Position numbers and translations under genes: made by a program. The notes under the pieces were generated by a model, which was not told the origin of the DNA, did not search any database, and saw only the letters and a list, made by a program, of their open reading frames with translations. A stretch of DNA of 64,000 nucleotides, from NCBI GenBank assembly GCA_017592665.1, contig JAGFNW010000001.1, positions 372,001-436,000 on the forward strand. Reading direction: 5' to 3'. The stretch comes from Streptosporangiaceae bacterium NEAU-GS5 (GTDB lineage: Bacteria > Actinomycetota > Actinomycetes > Streptosporangiales > Streptosporangiaceae). Shown one piece after another: positions 42,161 to 51,210 of this stretch; the stretch's first letter is position 1, and every line of letters begins with the position of its first letter.

Positions 42161-42709
42161 TCAGGCGTCGCAGAGTTCCAGGAGGCGGGTGACCGTGCGC
42201 CAGTTGCGGGCGGTGGCGGTGACGCCGAGGAGCTTCTCCCAGAACTGGTAGGTCAGGGTGGCGTTGCGCACGCCTTTGGGGAACCAGACGTAGATCTCGC
42301 GCCCGAGGTGCCGGAACACGTCGGGCGCGTGGTCGTCCTCTTTGAGGTCCTTGATCGGCTGCGTCTTGGGCTTGGCCGACAGGAACGTGACGAGGTAGAG
42401 GGCCGGGTCGGAGGCCACGTCGGCGAGCGGGTCGGCCTTCACGATGGACGCCAGGTCGTCGCGGGTCCTGACCAGGACGGCGACGCGGACGCCGAGCTCG
42501 TCGGCCAGGCCGCGCTCGATCTCCTTGGCCGCCGCGGCGGCGCTCTTGCTCGTCGAGTAGACGATGTTGCCGCTCTGCAGATGGGTCTTGACGTCTTCGA
42601 ATCCGGCCTTCTCCATCATCGCGCGCAGCGGGGCCATGCCCACTCTGTTGTTGCGCCCGACGTTGATGCCTCGCAGCAGAGCCACCTGTCTGGCTGTGCC
42701 TTTGGCCAC
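42161..42709 (-). CDS. DUF1697 family protein
   Basis: A 182-residue protein with the DUF1697 pattern: QVALLRGINVGRNNRVGMAP at the start, then HLQSGNIVYSTSK, FLSAKPKT, and near the end NATLTYQFWEKLLGVTATARN followed by WRTVTRLLELC. The family has no established reaction. I chose the GTG at 42709, since AGGTGA lies six bases before it; a GTG at 42718 overlaps the stop of the flavoprotein gene (GTGA). It is co-transcribed with that gene behind regulator palindrome 4. It may be a bystander in the operon. Confidence 0.85.
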   Translation of the reverse strand: MAKGTARQVALLRGINVGRNNRVGMAPLRAMMEKAGFEDVKTHLQSGNIVYSTSKSAAAAAKEIERGLADELGVRVAVLVRTRDDLASIVKADPLADVASDPALYLVTFLSAKPKTQPIKDLKEDDHAPDVFRHLGREIYVWFPKGVRNATLTYQFWEKLLGVTATARNWRTVTRLLELCDA

Positions 42710-42714
42710 GCCGC

Positions 42715-43791
42715 TCACCTCCCGGCTCTGGCCGCCTCCTGCGCCCGGACGGCACGGAACTTCCTGATCTGTTCGACGAGGTACGCCGCGTCGTCCTTTA
42801 CCCACCAGACGAGGGCCGAACCGTAGGAGTACTGGCACTGCATGCCGAGGATGTAGAGGCCGGGGGCGGCCGTCACGCCGCGGATCTGCACGGGCGTGCC
42901 GCCTTCGTCGAGCACGGGGACGTGCATCCACGAGTAGTCGTAACGGAAGCCGGTGGCCCAGATGACGGCGTCGGTCTCGACGGACGTGCCGTCCTCGAAC
43001 CGCACGGTCCTGCCTTCGACGTCGACCGTACGGCCGACCAGCTCGACCCCGGTGCGCTTGGAGATCTTCTTGAGGCTGGGGCCGACCAGGATGGTCTTCT
43101 TGTGCAGACGGTCACGCTCGCCTTCGAGCGGCTTGGCGATCAGGCCGAACTTGTCGCCCCACCAATGCAGGCCCTTGCCGAGGAACTTGCGGCCGAAGGC
43201 CGGCAGGTGGGAGCCCTGCGAGAGCAGTACGCGATGGTCAGGCCGCAGTTCGGGGGCGATCTGGGCGCCGGAGTTGGCCGCGCCGACCACCACCACGGTC
43301 TTGCCGGGGATCTGCTGCGGGTTGCGGTAGACGCCGGTGTGGATCTGGAACACGTCGTCGGACAGCCGTACGGCCATGGGCGGCACGCGGGGCAGGCGGT
43401 AGGCGCCGGTGGCGACGATGACCTGAGGGGCTTCGAAGGTGCCGCGGGAGGTCTCCAGGCGGTAGCCGCCTTCGATCGGGTCGAGGGAGATGACCTTGGT
43501 GTCGAGATGGACGGGCAGGTCGAATTCGCGCTGGTAAGCCTGCAGATAGTCGGCCATCTCGTCCTTGCCGGGGAAATGGTTCTTGCTTCCCGGGAAGCGC
43601 AGGCCTGGCAGTTCGCAGTACTGGGCGATGGTGAAAAGTTCGAGGGAGTCCCAGCGTTTGCGCCAGGCCTCGCCGACCCGGGACTCCTCGTCGAGAATGA
43701 CGAACGAGACCCCGGCCTGCTTCAGGAGATAGCCAGCGACGAGGCCGCTCTGGCCCCCGCCGACCACGATCACTTCAGTGCGTTCAGCCAT
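42715..43791 (-). CDS. Flavin-containing monooxygenase-like protein
   Basis: A 358-residue flavoprotein. The FAD motif is VVGGGQSGLVAGYLLKQAG, the second nucleotide motif is VVVGAANSGAQIAPEL, and the ATGFRYDYSW segment is common to FMO/YhhG-type enzymes. It belongs to the trypsin-sized NAD(P)H-FMO group that oxidises N or S atoms or carries out Baeyer-Villiger reactions. In a sulfur-bearing polyketide cluster S-oxidation is a reasonable guess. The ATG at 43791 lies 33 bp after regulator palindrome 4. Confidence 0.88.
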   Translation of the reverse strand: MAERTEVIVVGGGQSGLVAGYLLKQAGVSFVILDEESRVGEAWRKRWDSLELFTIAQYCELPGLRFPGSKNHFPGKDEMADYLQAYQREFDLPVHLDTKVISLDPIEGGYRLETSRGTFEAPQVIVATGAYRLPRVPPMAVRLSDDVFQIHTGVYRNPQQIPGKTVVVVGAANSGAQIAPELRPDHRVLLSQGSHLPAFGRKFLGKGLHWWGDKFGLIAKPLEGERDRLHKKTILVGPSLKKISKRTGVELVGRTVDVEGRTVRFEDGTSVETDAVIWATGFRYDYSWMHVPVLDEGGTPVQIRGVTAAPGLYILGMQCQYSYGSALVWWVKDDAAYLVEQIRKFRAVRAQEAARAGR

Positions 43792-43824
43792 GATGTCATC
43801 GTGGCCGTACGGGGGCGGCGGGTC

Positions 43825-43840
43825 TGCTCAACAGTGAGCA
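43825..43840. promoter_or_regulatory. Regulator palindrome 4, flavoprotein operon
   Basis: TGCTCA-ACAG-TGAGCA, a perfect palindrome. It lies 33 bp before the ATG at 43791 and only 6 bp past the DUF3224 stop, so it restarts transcription after the PKS operon. The -10 position reads CACGAT. Confidence 0.8.
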
Positions 43841-43846
43841 GGACGC

Positions 43847-44248
43847 CTACCGGATGGTGAACTTGAGCGTGAACTCAGATCCGCCATCGCTGGTGGAGGA
43901 GTAGCCGCCGCTGCCCTCGAGCCCTTCCAGCTCCTGTGTGCCCGAGCCGGGCACCACGAACCAGTCGGCCTTCGCCTTGCCCTTCTCGAAGGATCCGACG
44001 GCCTGCAGCACGAAGGTGCCCTTTCGGCCGTCGACGCTGCCGGACACGTACTGGTGCCCGACGAAGGTGGCGTAGGTGTCCGAGGGATAGGCCATGAGGT
44101 ATTCGGCCTTGCCCTCGCCCTCGACGTCGCCGCTGAAGGTGTTGGTCACATGCGCCTGGGTGAGCTTGGCCTCACCCTTGCGCTCGGCGTACGGCTTCTC
44201 GTCCCAGCCGGTTATCTGGTAGGTGCCTTTGCCCTGCTTGGTGGACAT
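43847..44248 (-). CDS. DUF3224 family protein
   Basis: A 133-residue, beta-rich protein. Landmarks are the start GTYQITGWDEKPYAER, then VTNTFSGDVEGEGKAEYLMA, and the end GSGGYSSTSDGGSEFTLKF. This fits DUF3224, which is related to the allene oxide cyclase-like barrel. The family has no proven role; a cyclase or ligand-binding role would be speculation. AGGAG lies before the ATG at 44248. It is the last gene of the PKS operon, 26 bp after the decarboxylating KS. Confidence 0.8.
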   Translation of the reverse strand: MSTKQGKGTYQITGWDEKPYAERKGEAKLTQAHVTNTFSGDVEGEGKAEYLMAYPSDTYATFVGHQYVSGSVDGRKGTFVLQAVGSFEKGKAKADWFVVPGSGTQELEGLEGSGGYSSTSDGGSEFTLKFTIR

Positions 44249-44274
44249 GTGCTCTCCTCTCTTCTCGTTTCGCG

Positions 44275-45540
44275 CTACCCGAGGGAGCGCCGTTTCAACA
44301 CGATGCAGCTGTTGAACCCGCCGAAGCCGAAGCTGTTGGACAGCGCGCAGGCGATGTCCGCGGGCTCGGCGACCTGGCCGACGAAGCGGCAGCCGTCGTC
44401 GATGGGCCGCCGCAGATTCAGGTTGGGATGGACGAAACCGCCGCGCATCTGGAGCACGGTGGCCACGGCCTCCACCACGCCGGCCGCGCACATGCAGTGG
44501 CCGACGAGTCCCTTCGTCGAGTTCACCCACGGGCGCCCGACCTCCGGGCCGAGGGCCCGGTGCAGGGCCCTGACCTCGACGTCGTCGCCCTGGGGCGTTG
44601 AGGTGGCGTGGGCGTTGACATAGTCGACCTCGCCCGGCTCCACACCCGCCCGCGCCATGGCGCTTGCCATCACGGTGGCCTCGCCGTCCTCGTTGGGATC
44701 GGGCAGGCTGTTGGCGTCGAGCTTGAGGTCGTATCCGGCGAGCTCGGCCAGCACCGTCGCACCGCGTGACTTCGCCGATCGCTCGGACTCCAGCACGAGG
44801 CAGGCGGCGCCCTGGCCGGGCACGAAGCCATCGTGGTCGGCGTCGAAGGGGCGGCACATCTCGCGGTCCGGCTCGTCCTCCCCGGCCCCGGCGACCGCGC
44901 CGAGCGTCGCCAATCCGTGTTTCTCCATGGGCGACATCTCGGTCGTGGGGCCGACGACCAGGCAGGCGTCGGCGGCGTCCGCGGCGAGCAGGTGACTGGC
45001 GTTGACGATGCCGACGTTGCCGCTGGCCGACGCGCCGCCCACGGTGTAGCCCTCGCCGCGTACGCCGAGGACCTGGCTCAGCGTGCCGACGCGGTCGGTG
45101 TCCATGGCGTGCAGCGCGAAGCGCGCCGGCAGGCGCGCCGGGTTGTCGTCGTAGGCCGGCCGCAGGTCGTGTACGTAGCCGGAGTTGAGGTTGTGCCCGG
45201 CCACCACCAGGCCGATCCGATCGGCGGGCACGGGCGCGCAGTGCAGCCCGGCGCTCTCGAAGGCCTGCATGGCCGCGACCAGGTCGATGCGCAGGGGGTC
45301 GGGTGAGCGGTGGGCCGTGCGCAGCGCGTTGTGCCGCAACTCGTCCGGGAGCGTGGTGAGGGCGGCGACGGCGTCCTCGAAGCTGAATCCGGTGACGGGG
45401 GCGGCCAGGCGTGGCCCGCCGTCGCCCAGGTCGGGGGTCTGGACGATGCCGCACCGCCCTTCGCGCAGGGCCGCCTCGAAGGCCGGCACGTTCGACGCGA
45501 TGGAGCACACCACGCCGACACCGGTGACGACGGGCTTCAC
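44275..45540 (-). CDS. Decarboxylating ketosynthase for beta-branching
   Basis: A 421-residue stand-alone KS. The nucleophile region reads YTVGGASASGNVG: the active cysteine is replaced by serine (Ser171), as in the beta-branching decarboxylases (CurC, MupG, PksF type). The two histidine motifs remain (VNAHATSTPQGD and STKGLVGHCMC). It should decarboxylate malonyl on the adjoining donor ACP to give acetyl-ACP for the HMG synthase. The GTG at 45540 overlaps the ACP stop (GTGA). A chain-extending type II KS is ruled out by the missing cysteine. Confidence 0.88.
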   Translation of the reverse strand: MKPVVTGVGVVCSIASNVPAFEAALREGRCGIVQTPDLGDGGPRLAAPVTGFSFEDAVAALTTLPDELRHNALRTAHRSPDPLRIDLVAAMQAFESAGLHCAPVPADRIGLVVAGHNLNSGYVHDLRPAYDDNPARLPARFALHAMDTDRVGTLSQVLGVRGEGYTVGGASASGNVGIVNASHLLAADAADACLVVGPTTEMSPMEKHGLATLGAVAGAGEDEPDREMCRPFDADHDGFVPGQGAACLVLESERSAKSRGATVLAELAGYDLKLDANSLPDPNEDGEATVMASAMARAGVEPGEVDYVNAHATSTPQGDDVEVRALHRALGPEVGRPWVNSTKGLVGHCMCAAGVVEAVATVLQMRGGFVHPNLNLRRPIDDGCRFVGQVAEPADIACALSNSFGFGGFNSCIVLKRRSLG

Positions 45541-45776
45541 GCGTGCTTCTCCAGCACGGTGACCAGCGAACGGAGGTCCGACACGTCCTGGAACTCCGTG
45601 ATGGGGATGGTCACCCCGAGGTCCTCCATCGTCAGCGTGACCACGTCGGCGCGGTCGACGCTGTTGGCGCCGAGGTCGCTCAGCTTGCCGTCGATGGAGA
45701 TCTGGCCCGGCTCGACGTCGGGTAGGACGGCGAGGACGTTCCGCTTGACCGTCTCGAAGATCACGTCATGTGTCAT
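45537..45776 (-). CDS. Donor acyl carrier protein (AcpK type)
   Basis: A 79-residue ACP with LSDLGANSVDRADVV; Ser39 is the phosphopantetheine site. The GANSVDR signature is typical of the acetyl-donor ACPs of HMG-synthase cassettes. The ATG at 45776 overlaps the HMG synthase stop (ATGA); a longer start at 45788 would lie inside that gene. Its partner is the decarboxylating KS immediately downstream. Confidence 0.9.
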   Translation of the reverse strand: MTHDVIFETVKRNVLAVLPDVEPGQISIDGKLSDLGANSVDRADVVTLTMEDLGVTIPITEFQDVSDLRSLVTVLEKHA

Positions 45777-46996
45777 GGTGAGAGCCATTCGTAGGTTCGG
45801 TGGAAGTCCTTCGTGCCCGTGTTGACCAGCAGGTCGCGGTCGAAGCGGGCGCGCCGGACTATGTGCTCGTACGCGCCGACGTCGACCGTCCTATTCCGCT
45901 CGGGCAGCAGGCAGGTCAGGTTCATCGGCAGGACCTTCGCGTACTCGTCGAAGGTGATCTCGGCGCGGCCGGTCAGGTGGTCGCCGATGCGCCGGGCCGC
46001 GATCGCCTCGGTGGACTCCCGGTCGATCAGCCCGCTGAAGAACTCCGAGGAGCAGCCGGAGCCGTAGGAGTAGAGGCCGACCCGGCGGGTCTCGTCCGGC
46101 TGGACGGTGTCGATGAGGCTCGCGAGCGCGAGATAGACCGACCCCGAGCAGAGGTTGCCGACCCGGCTCGGATACGTCAGCGACGGCAGCACGCGCCGGC
46201 CGAAGTCCTCCTCCGCCTCCGCGAGGCCCGACCCGGCGAACTCGCGCATGAGCTTGCGGTGGGCGGCCTTGACCATGCCCGCGAACGGCGTGTGCATGGC
46301 GAGGTGATCGAAGGTGGTCGCGAAGTCGACGTCGTCGACACGCGCGCGGTAGGCGGTGAAGCAGTTGGTGAGGCAGTCGAGATAGGCGAACAGCGACCGG
46401 TCGGAGTCGGCGATGTCGAACGATGGGGCCGGTCGGGCCGAGTCCATCGTCTCGTAGCTGTGGTTGCCGAACGCGCCGAGGTCGAGGGCGAGCACGCGCG
46501 GGTCGTCGCTGATCAGGACGGCGGCGGCGCCGAACCCGACCGCGGGCTCGGAGTATCCGGCCCGCTCGTCGACGAGCGCCACGTCGGTGGCGATGACCAG
46601 GACCTTCGCGCCGGGCGAGATACCGGAGGCGACGTAGGCCGCGGCCATCTGGACGGCCGCGGTCGCCGCGTAGCAGGCCTGCTTCACCTCGATCACGCGG
46701 CAGGTGCTCGGCAGGCCCAGATACTCGTGTACGTACGAGGCGACCGACTTGCTGTAGTCGAGCCCTGATTCGGTCGAGGTGATGACGATCTCGATCCGGT
46801 CGCTCGGGTCGACGATCGGCGCGGCCGCGTTGACGGCGTTGGTCACCGGGTCTTCGAAGGGAAGGCCGACCGAACGGTTCTCCATCATGAGGTTGCCGAG
46901 CCGTTCCGGGTCGAGCCCTCTGCCCTCGAACAGGGCGGGCACGGGGATCTGGGCCAGGCCGCAGTAGACGTTCAGTGCCTCGATGCCGGCCGTCAT
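45773..46996 (-). CDS. lnmM-like: HMG-CoA synthase homologue (HMGS) for beta-branching
   Basis: A 407-residue HMGS-like enzyme. The catalytic residues are Glu76 in TSTESGLDYSKS, Cys108 in EVKQACYAATAAVQ, and His236 in AMHTPFAGMVKAA. It condenses an acyl group from a donor ACP with the beta-keto group of an ACP-bound polyketide, creating a beta-branch. Both its start (with the upstream ACP) and stop (with the downstream ACP) overlap neighbours by ATGA. One HMGS is flanked by two donor ACPs, each linked to a different donor-generating enzyme. Confidence 0.95.
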   Translation of the reverse strand: MTAGIEALNVYCGLAQIPVPALFEGRGLDPERLGNLMMENRSVGLPFEDPVTNAVNAAAPIVDPSDRIEIVITSTESGLDYSKSVASYVHEYLGLPSTCRVIEVKQACYAATAAVQMAAAYVASGISPGAKVLVIATDVALVDERAGYSEPAVGFGAAAVLISDDPRVLALDLGAFGNHSYETMDSARPAPSFDIADSDRSLFAYLDCLTNCFTAYRARVDDVDFATTFDHLAMHTPFAGMVKAAHRKLMREFAGSGLAEAEEDFGRRVLPSLTYPSRVGNLCSGSVYLALASLIDTVQPDETRRVGLYSYGSGCSSEFFSGLIDRESTEAIAARRIGDHLTGRAEITFDEYAKVLPMNLTCLLPERNRTVDVGAYEHIVRRARFDRDLLVNTGTKDFHRTYEWLSP

Positions 46997-47226
46997 CGCG
47001 CACGCTCCGCGAGGAAGTCGACAAGGCGGTCGATGTCCGGGATGTCGCTGAACCTGGACAGCGGCAGAGACACGCGGAGCTCCTGCAGGATCGCGAGGAG
47101 GATCTCCACCCGGTCGACGGAGTCCGCGCCCAGGTCCTTCAGATGTACGTCTCCTCTTATTTCGGCTTTGGGGAGGATTTGGGTGATCTCTTTGTGGACC
47201 ACCAGTTCCACGTCCTCACGCGTCAT
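46993..47226 (-). CDS. lnmL-like: Donor acyl carrier protein (LnmL type)
   Basis: A 77-residue ACP with LKDLGADSVDRVEIL; Ser36 is the attachment site. It is adjacent to the LnmK-type enzyme, and LnmL is the propionyl-carrying ACP in leinamycin biosynthesis. It has a strong AGGAGG site and starts within the last codons of the LnmK-type gene (11-bp overlap). Confidence 0.9.
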   Translation of the reverse strand: MTREDVELVVHKEITQILPKAEIRGDVHLKDLGADSVDRVEILLAILQELRVSLPLSRFSDIPDIDRLVDFLAERAR

Positions 47227-48151
47227 CAGAGACCTCCTGTCGGCAGAGCACGTGCAGGGTGCTGACCGCGATCGTCCGGCCGCGGTCGGACAGCACCACG
47301 TTGACCAGTTCGTCTCCCGGTACCCCGGGCTTGCGCCACGAATCGACGGCGATGCGCAGCACCGACCCTGCGTCGGCGTTGCCGAGGTAGCAGACCTGCT
47401 GGTCGAGGACCACGCGGCCGAGGAAGGACCGGACGTCGCGGCCGAGCCGCTGCCAGAGCCGGAGCAGGGCCCAGTCGACGATCGAGAAGTAGCTGGCGAA
47501 GTAGAGCAGCCCGACGCCGTTCAGATCCCGGGACGGGTCCACGGCGTACTCGAAGGTGATGGGGGGCGCGAGCGGCACGCGTCCGGGCGGCGGGCCGTCC
47601 AGGAACGTGCCCTGGGTGCGCGCGTTGTGGTAGGCCAGCCGGGGCGAGTACGCGGCCGGCAGCCGCGGCAGGTGATCGTGCCGGAAGCCGGACGGCGACG
47701 ACGTGACCAGGTCTTCGTTGCTTCCGGGCCGGCTCCGGGTGATCCAGCGGTTGAAGTTCTCCACGTAGACGCACTTCGGGTCGTCGAACCGGTAGAACCG
47801 CCTCGGGTCGACGGGCCCCTGCTCGCCCTCGGGCCTGACCTGGTGCAGGACCAGGATGGACTCGCTGCCGAAGTCGAACGCGCGCGAGGTCACCTCGACC
47901 CGGTCACCGAACTCCAGGCCGTGCACGTGCATGTCGCGGCTGGCCCTGATGTGGAAGTAGTAGAAGGACAGGTAGGTCGGCAGGCCGTCGGGATTGCGGG
48001 CGTCGAAGGCGTTCACGTCGCAGAGGTCGCTGACGGTCTCCCACGTCCAGTCCCCCAATTGGCCGACGAACAGCGCGTTGGGCCCGCACATGCCGGGTGT
48101 GACCGTGGCCGTCCTGGTCACGGTGCTCTCGTCGAGCCGTGTGGCGCTCAT
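47216..48151 (-). CDS. lnmK-like: LnmK-type bifunctional acyltransferase/decarboxylase
   Basis: A 311-residue double hot-dog protein resembling LnmK. The start reads VTPGMCGPNALFVGQLGDW, and then GLPTYLSFYYFHIRA carries tyrosines near position 60 that fit the catalytic tyrosine (Tyr62) reported for LnmK. Further segments are HLPRLPAAYSPRL and VLDQQVCYLGNADAGS. LnmK loads methylmalonyl-CoA onto LnmL and decarboxylates it to propionyl-ACP, the donor for a beta-alkyl branch. The ATG at 48151 overlaps the PKS stop (ATGA), so it is translated from the PKS message. Product identity is by analogy. Confidence 0.88.
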   Translation of the reverse strand: MSATRLDESTVTRTATVTPGMCGPNALFVGQLGDWTWETVSDLCDVNAFDARNPDGLPTYLSFYYFHIRASRDMHVHGLEFGDRVEVTSRAFDFGSESILVLHQVRPEGEQGPVDPRRFYRFDDPKCVYVENFNRWITRSRPGSNEDLVTSSPSGFRHDHLPRLPAAYSPRLAYHNARTQGTFLDGPPPGRVPLAPPITFEYAVDPSRDLNGVGLLYFASYFSIVDWALLRLWQRLGRDVRSFLGRVVLDQQVCYLGNADAGSVLRIAVDSWRKPGVPGDELVNVVLSDRGRTIAVSTLHVLCRQEVSDDA

Positions 48152-51100
48152 CGGGACGTCCTTCCGAGGAATTCGGCGACGATCTCGTTGACGGCGTCCG
48201 GGCTGGTCAGGCCGGGGAAGTGACCCGCGTCGGGGATCTCGGCGTATTCGGCGTCCGGGATGGCCCCGTGCAGCAGGTGCGCCGTCTTCCGCGGGATGAC
48301 CGTGTCGTGCGCGCCCTGGACGATCAGCGTGGGGACGGCGATCTCCGGGAGCCTGGCCAGCAGGTCGGGGCGCTCGGCGAACACGTCGAGGTAACGCAGC
48401 CCGATCTGGGCGTCCATGCTCTCCGAGCGGAGCAGCACGTCCATGAGGCGGTCGCGCTCCTGGCGCAGCCGATCGGATCCCGTCTCGGCGATGACGTGGT
48501 CGAAGTCCTCCTCGGCCACGACCGCGAGCCGGTTGATCTCGCCGACCCGGTTGCCGATCCGGTGCGAGCTGCCGAGCAGGATCAGCGACGCCGTGTCCTT
48601 CGGATAGCGCAAGGCGAAGGTCAGGGCCGTGAGACCGCCGAACGACGCGCCCGCCACGTGCGCGGGGAGTTGCCCGTCCAGCACCTCGTGGCACAGCCGC
48701 GCGATGCCGTCGAGGGTGATGTCGGCGGCCGCCGTCGTGCCGCCCACGCCCGGGTGATGGACGCAGATCACGTGGTAGCGGTCGGCGAGCTCGGCGAACT
48801 GGCGCGCGTAGACGCCCGCGCCGATGTTGAACGGGTGCAGCAGGAGCAGGGCGGGGCCGGATCCGGCCTCGAAGAGCTCGACCTCGCCGCCCTCGCCGCC
48901 CTCGCCGCTCTCGACGCGGACCAGGCGCTGCGTGACGCCGGGGTTGAACTCGCGGAGGACGTCGAGGTTGGCGTCGCTCGGCCGGTAGTTCTCGCGCATC
49001 GCTTCCCGCACGTCGTCGGGCACGGTGGCGGCCGGACGGTATTCGTCCATGGGGCCGCCCGGCCCGGCCAGGTTGGGCACGTCGCCGCCATTGCGGTAGG
49101 CGGTCGCGATGCGGTCCGCCGCGTCCTCGGCGTCCGCGACCGTGAGCCCGACGGGCACGGCGAGCCGGACGAAGCCGTCCCGGCCGAGATGCGGGCCGCC
49201 ACGGACGCCGGTCTCGCGGTAGAGCCAGGCCAGGCAGGACATGACCGGGTGGTCGTGACCAGCGAGCATCGGCATGCGCCCCACGTCGAGCAGCACGCAG
49301 TGGCCGCCCGCGGGCCCGGCCACGGGAACCCCCGCGTCGTTCAGCCCGCGCCAGAGCGCGGCCACGGCCTCCATCCGGGTACGCACCTGCGCGGCGACCG
49401 CGTCCGTGTCGGCGACGGCGGCCGCGATGACCTTCCGGTCGGCGAGTGAGACGTCCCGGCCGGTGGCCGCGATTCGCTCGGTGACGCGGGCCGCGAGTTC
49501 GGAGTCACGAGTGGCCAGCAGGCCGCCCGACGTGATCCCGAAGTCCTTGGAAAGGCTGATCGTCGCGCTGTCGGCGAGGGCGAGGATGCCGGAGACCACG
49601 TCCCATACGTCGTGCCGGGCGATGGCCGTGGCGTTGTCGACGATCCGCGCCCCGTCGACCACCAGGGGCACGCCGTGGCCGGCCGCGATGTCCTTCACCT
49701 GCCGCAGGTTGGCCAGGGAGATCGGGTGTCCGCCCGCGGCGTTGTCGGCGACCTCGACGCAGACGAACGACACGTCGTTCTCCTTGAGGGCCGTGCGGAG
49801 CGCGTCCAGGTCGACGTCGCCGTCGCACGGCACTTCGACCGGGGTGAAACCGGTGTCGAGCAGACTCCCGTACCAGGTGGGGAACAGTCCGTTGTGCACG
49901 ACGGCCCCAGGCCGGCCGGGCCAGGAGCGGCACAGCAGCGCCTCGGCCGAGCGGCCCGACCCGGTCGGCACGACCGTGGGGAACGGCAGCCACGCGGCGC
50001 CGGAGAACTCGCCCGCCGCCCGATCGGCAAGGTCGCGCATACGCTGCTGGATGTGCGGCGAGTCGAGCTCGGCCCACGAGTCGGTGATCAGATCCGTGCG
50101 GACCTGGTCGGCGGGGAGACGGATGGGATTGTGCCCGTACGCCGACAGCGGGTCGCGGTCGGATGCCCGTGTCGCCTCCTGCGGTTCTGGTGGGTCCGCT
50201 GCTTCCGTTGTTTCCATCGCGGGGGGGCTGGCGATCATGAGGATCACGTCGGAGACGGAGGTGCGGTCCTCGCCGGCGGGCTGGCAGAGGTAGATGGGCA
50301 CGTTCGCCGGGCGGAACTTGTTCTTGAACTGGAAGTTCCCCGAGCCGAAGATCCCGACCGAGCGCAGCTCTTCGAGGGCCTCGGCGACGTCCGCGGCGGC
50401 CGTGGAGCCGTCGTCCTCGATCTGCACGCCGAAGCTGGCGCCGAAGCTGAACATCTCCACGCCCTCGCTCACGAGGACCTCGATGACCTGGGTGATCGCG
50501 AACTCGAGCCCGCCGAGCGGCATGTCCTTCGGATAGAACTCGGCGTCCAGCAGCCAGGCGTTCTCCGACGGGATCTTGGTGATGATGACGGCGTTCGTCA
50601 GCGTGTCGCCGCGATAGGTGAGGAACACCCGGTGCCGCCGGTCGAGCGACCCGGCCTCGATCTCCCGCCTGACGACCGACACGTACGGGTTGACCATCTG
50701 CTTGCCGTCCGACCACCGGTCGACCAGCTCGGCGATCTGCTGGTCGACGGCCGCGTCGCGGCCCGGATGGTGTTCGACCGTACGGCATTCGCCGGCCCGG
50801 CAGAACCGGCGCACCATGTAGCGCAGCCGCTCCATCTTGCCGCCCTTGAGCGTGAACGACGCCAGGTCGTCCAGGCGCTGCACGGCGCCGAAGGGCGTCG
50901 CGGTGTAAGGCCTGCCGGCCACCTCGGTGACAGGGATGATCGACAGGAAGTTGGGGTTGCGTCCGCTGCTTCGGGCGTAGCCGTCGCACTCCTCGATCAG
51001 CTCGGGGAAGCGCTCCTCAGAGCCGACATAACTCCAGGCGAGCAGGTCGCTGTCGCCCTCGGAGACGTGCAGATACGCGTCCCTGGCGGAGCCCAGGAAG

Positions 51101-51210
51101 ATCAGCGGCGCGATGTCCCGCCCGGCCAGGCCGCCTTCCTTGGCGTGCTGGCGCTCGATCTCCTCGATCTCCGCCTTCAGCTCGCCGCTGAGAGATCGTT
51201 TGGCGATGAG
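48148..51210 (-). other. DUF-SH-TE terminus: GNAT-like domain, PLP cysteine lyase, thioesterase
   Basis: The DUF (about residues 4255-4590) resembles the C-terminal domain of phosphatidylglycerol lysyltransferases (DUF2156/GNAT fold), with SSGRNPNFLSIIPV and FSFGASFGVQ segments. The SH domain (4605-4965; 49078-50160) is a beta-eliminating-lyase-type PLP enzyme: cofactor Asp4773 in VVDGARIVDN and Schiff-base Lys4809 in SLSKDFGITSGG. The TE (from about 5030) has Ser5110 in VAGASFGGL, Asp5223 and His5251. In LnmJ the SH domain cleaves a C-S bond of a cysteine adduct to leave a thiol on the polyketide before release. Identity here is by domain order and motifs. Confidence 0.88.

Noticed and set aside
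44275-45540. Stand-alone KS read as a chain-extending type II ketosynthase
   Set aside because: The nucleophile is serine in GGASASGN, and no chain-length-factor partner is present. The context is a beta-branching cassette.
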